Shown piece after piece: positions 8,101-9,434 of a stretch of 9,434 nt of DNA (positions are counted from its first letter, which is position 1; the number at the start of each line of letters is the position of its first letter). Source of the DNA: an uncultured Clostridia bacterium (GTDB taxonomy: Bacteria; Bacillota; Clostridia; Oscillospirales; Oscillospiraceae); NCBI GenBank assembly GCA_938023775.1, contig CALJDB010000333.1, forward strand, positions 1 to 9,434, in the 5' to 3' direction. A program made the position numbers and the translations under genes. Below the pieces are notes generated by a model. The model worked only from the letters and a program-made list of their open reading frames with translations, was not told the DNA's origin and ran no database searches.

Positions 8101-9193
8101 GGAGGATAACCTCTTAAAGCTCGACGAGCTGGGCCACGATGACCCGACCATGATCCGCATGATGGAGGACCTCACCGGCATCGACGCGAAAAAGATCCCG
8201 CTCGACGACCCGGCGACGATGGGCATTTTCAAGTCCCCCGCCCCGCTCGGTCTGCCGGACGACGACCCCATCATCGGCAAGACCGGCTCCATCGGCATCC
8301 CGGAGTTCGGCACGGGCTTCACGCGCCAGATGCTCGTGGACACCCAGCCGGAGGGCTTTGACATTCTGGTCCGTCTTTCCGGCTTCTCCCACGGCACGGA
8401 CGTGTGGCTCGGCAACGCGCAGGAGCTCATCACGAGCGGCACCGCCTCCGTCAAGGAGACCGTCGGCTGCCGCGACGACATTATGCTCTATCTCATCAGC
8501 AAGGGCATGGAGCCGAAAATGGCGTTCAAGATCATGGAAGCCGTCCGTAAGGGCAAGGTCAAAAAGGGCGGATTTCAGGAGGGCTGGGTCGAGAAGATGA
8601 ACGAGCTCGGCGTGCCGCAGTGGTACATCGACTCGCTCGCCAAAATCGCCTACCTCTTCCCGAAGGCGCACGCCGTGGCTTACGTCATGATGGCGTTCCG
8701 CATCGCCTATTTCAAGGTCCACCACCCGCAGGCGTTTTACGCGGCTTACTTTTACCGCCGCAGCCAGAAGGACTCCTTCGACGCCGCGTGCATGACGCGC
8801 GGGATCGACGTGGTGCGCAAGCGCATCAAGGAAATCCAGTCCAACCCGGACGCCACCGCCAAGGAGGAGGACCTGCTCACGACGCTTCAGGCGGTCTATG
8901 AGTTTTATCTCCGCGGCTTCTCCTTCGCGCCGATCGACTTCGAGAGCGCAGACGCGATCCGCTTCCTGCCCGTCGGCGACAAGCAGCTGCGCCCGCCCTT
9001 CGTCTCGATCTCCGGTCTCGGCGAGACCGCGGCGAACGACCTCGCCGCCGCGCGGACAAAGGGGCTCAGCTTCGTCTCCCTCGAGGACGTCCGCGCCGCC
9101 TGCCCCAAGGTCAGCCAGACCCACATGGAGGTCCTTCGCGACCTCGGCGCCTTCGGCTCCATGCCGGAGACGAGCCAGATGAGCCTTTTCTGA
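5186..9193 (+). CDS. polC: DNA polymerase III alpha subunit, PolC type, with 3'-5' exonuclease
   Basis: PolC is the main replicative polymerase of low-GC-lineage Gram-positives and carries its own proofreading exonuclease. The 1335 residues read: short N-terminal domain (1-78), Pro/Ala/Gly/Lys linker (79-100), OB fold (about 115-210), and PHP domain starting VELHLHTTFS (His226, His228) with ITDHG (257-261). The exonuclease is inserted into the PHP domain: FDIECTGL (Asp314, Glu316), AHNADFD (Asp397) and HHRASDDA (His452, Asp457). PHP resumes before the polymerase core. The core has LVGSRGSVGSS (770-780), a four-Cys zinc site (Cys800, 803, 825, 828), palm motif PDIDLNF (Asp855, Asp857), TGQHPGG (929-935) and KLDELGHDD (Asp980). 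FPKAHAVAY (1158-1166), a helix-hairpin-helix near 1276 and a C-terminal clamp-binding QMSLF (1331-1335) follow. It is about 100 residues shorter than Bacillus PolC (1437), all at the N-terminus. An in-frame stop at 5180-5182 blocks any earlier start; AAGGA at 5164-5168 is 17 bases from the ATG, unusually far. Confidence 0.98.
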   Translation: MAEQIKFLEVFPCCASLSELGGGLDSVVLTGVEIERESGSMLINARFSRMPAPAEINMLQSRLREEYSLASVEIRADFPRPAAPKPASGAAKGGGKPGAGDVLMGRAIKGEPISMDSLSLESGNVVIRGRVFAADSRELAKHQAAVLSFCITDETNSIKVSRFLRDNDPDRAAVDKIQDGMYLTVAGSVGYNRYDDDLTLEPRNIQIASAPPVRQDTAEEKRVELHLHTTFSTLDALTPVAEAIKRAAKWGHKAIAITDHGCAQAFPDAWHAAEKAGIKVIYGLEGYYVNDVDDRLAVHGACDLPLDAEFIAFDIECTGLYSDRDRITEIGAVLFSGGEVKDTFNTFVDPEMPIPPEIVKLTGIHDSDVAGAPSDGEALRAFLDFCGGRPIIAHNADFDVGFLAAAAKRNGINFDPVYLDTLVLAQTLLPHLKRHKLDTVSNYLALPEFNHHRASDDAMVVARMMERFIAMLREKGAERVSDIEPVLLEVRKDGVRSQRANHIILLVKNKVGLKNLYELISESYLKNFHRNPILLKSRILEHREGLIIGSACEAGELFRAMMRRVSDAELCRLGSFYDYLEIQPICNNRFLVDEGSVADDEGLRDLNRRIARIAAALGKPLVATGDVHFLDPGDEIFRHILLAGRKFADADKPLPIYFKTTDEMLSEFSYLGEQLCYDAVIGNPNAIAAQCEEIELLPKGILFAPKIENSAAQLKQLCYDKMHALYGEHPPEIVQQRVDTELNTILDHEYDVIYMSAQKLVQNSLEHGYLVGSRGSVGSSIVAYMSGITEVNSLPPHYRCPKCHYSDFSNPTGAGCGADMPDATCPVCGEKLDKDGFDIPFETFLGYPGNEKTPDIDLNFSGEYQARAHKYTEELFGSDHVFRAGTIGTLAEKTAFGYVKKYLEERQIKATKAEETRLSLGCVGVKRTTGQHPGGLVIIPQDKDVTDFCPVQHPADDPDSGIITTHFEYHCMEDNLLKLDELGHDDPTMIRMMEDLTGIDAKKIPLDDPATMGIFKSPAPLGLPDDDPIIGKTGSIGIPEFGTGFTRQMLVDTQPEGFDILVRLSGFSHGTDVWLGNAQELITSGTASVKETVGCRDDIMLYLISKGMEPKMAFKIMEAVRKGKVKKGGFQEGWVEKMNELGVPQWYIDSLAKIAYLFPKAHAVAYVMMAFRIAYFKVHHPQAFYAAYFYRRSQKDSFDAACMTRGIDVVRKRIKEIQSNPDATAKEEDLLTTLQAVYEFYLRGFSFAPIDFESADAIRFLPVGDKQLRPPFVSISGLGETAANDLAAARTKGLSFVSLEDVRAACPKVSQTHMEVLRDLGAFGSMPETSQMSLF

Positions 9194-9197
9194 GCGC

Positions 9198-9228
9198 AAA
9201 AATCCCCGCCGGACACGCGGCGGGGATT
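9198..9228 (-). terminator. GC-rich terminator hairpin after polC, T-run on the minus strand
   Basis: The bases 9201-9211 pair perfectly with 9218-9228 (11 bp, AATCCCCGCCG against CGGCGGGGATT) around a 6-base loop. Read on the minus strand the stem is followed by TTTTT (9202-9198), a textbook intrinsic terminator. Read on the plus strand it is followed by GACAACGGG, with no T-run. It therefore ends minus-strand transcripts approaching polC best, and may only partly stop the polC operon. Its right arm touches the -35 box of the next promoter. Confidence 0.75.
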
Positions 9229-9254
9229 GACAACGGGCGAAACGGTGGTATAAC
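9227..9254 (+). promoter_or_regulatory. Housekeeping (sigma-A) type promoter downstream of polC
   Basis: A perfect TTGACA (9227-9232) is followed after 16 bases by TATAAC (9249-9254), one base from the consensus -10. The predicted start is about 9260-9262. No conventional coding gene begins on the plus strand just after it, which suggests that it makes a small RNA. It lies immediately against the terminator hairpin. Confidence 0.7.
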
Positions 9255-9259
9255 AAAAA

Positions 9260-9356
9260 ATGAAAAGGGCGCTGGGACAAGCGGTTGATCCTTGGTTAGG
9301 TTAGATTTCTATAAATAGGAACCGTCACTTGCCAGAGTGGCGGTTTCTGCGTTTTA
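9260..9356 (+). ncRNA. Putative small antisense RNA of a type I toxin-antitoxin-like locus
   Basis: A transcript from the promoter at 9227-9254 would start near 9260 and run into the hairpin at 9318-9347, followed by GTTTTA at 9351-9356, giving about 95 bases. It carries no credible gene: the only ATG frame, at 9260, is 14 codons, sits at the start point and has no ribosome site. The 3' third is complementary to the end of the minus-strand frame at 9325-9434, and the rest to that mRNA's presumed 3' untranslated region. The layout resembles antisense antitoxins such as RatA, which overlap the 3' end of a small-toxin mRNA. The RNA and its role are inferred from promoter, hairpin and layout only; a longer product ending at 9434 is possible. 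Confidence 0.4.
9318..9347. other. Imperfect 12-bp hairpin shared by both strands, possible weak bidirectional terminator
   Basis: Bases 9318-9329 pair with 9336-9347 (GGAACCGTCACT against AGAGTGGCGGTTTC-type arm), including G-U wobbles at 9319/9346 and 9325/9340, around the loop TGCCAG. On the plus strand it is followed by TGCGTTTTA, and on the minus strand by TATTTATAG, so either run of T is poor. The left arm contains the stop codon of the minus-strand frame, so the hairpin is part of that coding sequence as well as of the plus-strand RNA. Confidence 0.6.
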
Positions 9357-9434
9357 CAATGACCGTGACCGTGATTCGGGCGGAGTCATTATTGCATATT
9401 GCGCGGCGAATGTCTATGATTTTTCGCCGTTTTT
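9325..9434 (-). CDS. Possible small basic peptide, C-terminal part (start outside window)
   Basis: A minus-strand frame is open from the right edge to a TGA at 9327-9325, giving 35 visible codons. It has no ATG, GTG or TTG, so any start lies beyond 9434. The tail reads ITVTVIVKRRNRHSGK: an alternating Val/Thr stretch, then a strongly basic end. The stop falls inside the hairpin at 9318-9347. I associate such short TVTV...NRHS-K tails with small unannotated peptides in Clostridia, but that is recollection, not a search, and no function is known to me. A message from it would run on to the minus-strand terminator at 9228-9198. It could equally be a chance frame or a decayed copy; 35 open codons alone are weak evidence. 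Confidence 0.35.
   Translation of the reverse strand, partial: KRRKIIDIRRAICNNDSARITVTVIVKRRNRHSGK
9388..9416 (-). promoter_or_regulatory. Candidate minus-strand promoter facing the polC end
   Basis: On the minus strand TAGACA (9416-9411) is followed after 17 bases by AATAAT (9393-9388), preceded by TGC, an extended -10 context. It would start RNA near 9381 and oppose the plus-strand RNA. It lies inside the open minus-strand frame, so an RNA from it would lack the frame's upstream part. It may therefore be chance, or drive a short non-coding transcript. Confidence 0.25.
9404..9434 (+). terminator. Candidate plus-strand terminator at the right edge
   Basis: CGGCGAA (9404-9410) pairs with TTCGCCG (9423-9429) around a 12-base loop and is followed by at least five T to the window end. 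The stem is short and the loop large, so it would be modest. It could end a longer plus-strand RNA begun at 9260 (about 175 bases) or polC read-through. The T-run may continue beyond the window. Confidence 0.35.

Noticed and set aside
1..9193. CRISPR arrays, tRNA or rRNA genes, insertion sequences or attachment sites
   Set aside because: The space is almost fully occupied by seven compact housekeeping genes with gaps of 35 bp or less. I saw no repeated spacers, cloverleaf sequences, transposase motifs or flanking repeats.
9260..9304. 14-codon plus-strand frame MKRALGQAVDPWLG starting at the predicted transcription start
   Set aside because: The ATG coincides with the likely +1, so there is no leader and no ribosome site, and the peptide is very short. 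It is better read as part of a small RNA.
9354..9389. Minus-strand 11-codon frame beginning at the ATG at 9389-9387
   Set aside because: The ATG lies within the candidate -10 box, so it would not be in that transcript. The peptide is short and has no family features. It would join the TVTV frame only with a one-base insertion, for which there is no evidence.
9359..9434. Plus-strand frame from ATG 9359 (MTVTVIRAES...) open to the window edge
   Set aside because: No ribosome site precedes it, and a possible terminator hairpin (9404-9434) lies within it. Its TVTV comes from the same GACCGT repeat read on the other strand, so the minus-strand frame is the better candidate. It cannot be fully excluded without downstream sequence.

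Overview
This 9.4-kb window is a nearly uninterrupted plus-strand housekeeping operon from a GC-rich Gram-positive bacterium. Its order is frr (3' half only) - uppS - cdsA - dxr - rseP - ispG - polC. A PolC-type replicative polymerase with a built-in exonuclease places it in the Bacillota. The order rseP-ispG-polC, where Bacillus has proS between rasP and polC, together with high GC and GC-ending codons, points to Clostridia, most likely the Oscillospiraceae/Ruminococcaceae side. The taxonomic call is inference; no marker RNA is present.

Layout. Positions 1-280 hold the C-terminal half of ribosome recycling factor, overlapping uppS by one base. Then come uppS (280-1017), cdsA (1053-1874), dxr (1888-3033), rseP (3045-4100), ispG (4114-5163) and polC (5186-9193). 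The gaps are 11-35 bp, with no internal terminator or convincing internal promoter, so co-transcription from upstream of the window is likely. dxr and ispG are steps of the MEP isoprenoid pathway, and uppS turns the products into the undecaprenyl lipid carrier for cell-wall synthesis. cdsA makes CDP-diacylglycerol for phospholipids and rseP is an intramembrane protease. frr recycles ribosomes and polC copies the chromosome. The operon thus joins envelope precursor supply with translation and replication.

The last 241 bp (9194-9434) are different: visibly lower in GC, without a conventional gene, and packed with signals. They hold a GC-rich hairpin whose T-run suits minus-strand transcription, and a near-consensus plus-strand promoter (TTGACA, 16 bp, TATAAC). 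A 12-bp imperfect hairpin follows at 9318-9347. A minus-strand frame is open from the right edge to 9325; it encodes a short basic, Val/Thr-rich tail that runs through that hairpin. The simplest reading is a small convergent sense/antisense RNA module resembling type I toxin-antitoxin loci: a minus-strand small-peptide mRNA ending at the polC-side terminator, opposed by a plus-strand antisense RNA. This is the part of the window most worth checking; it is an inference, and the peptide's start lies outside the window.
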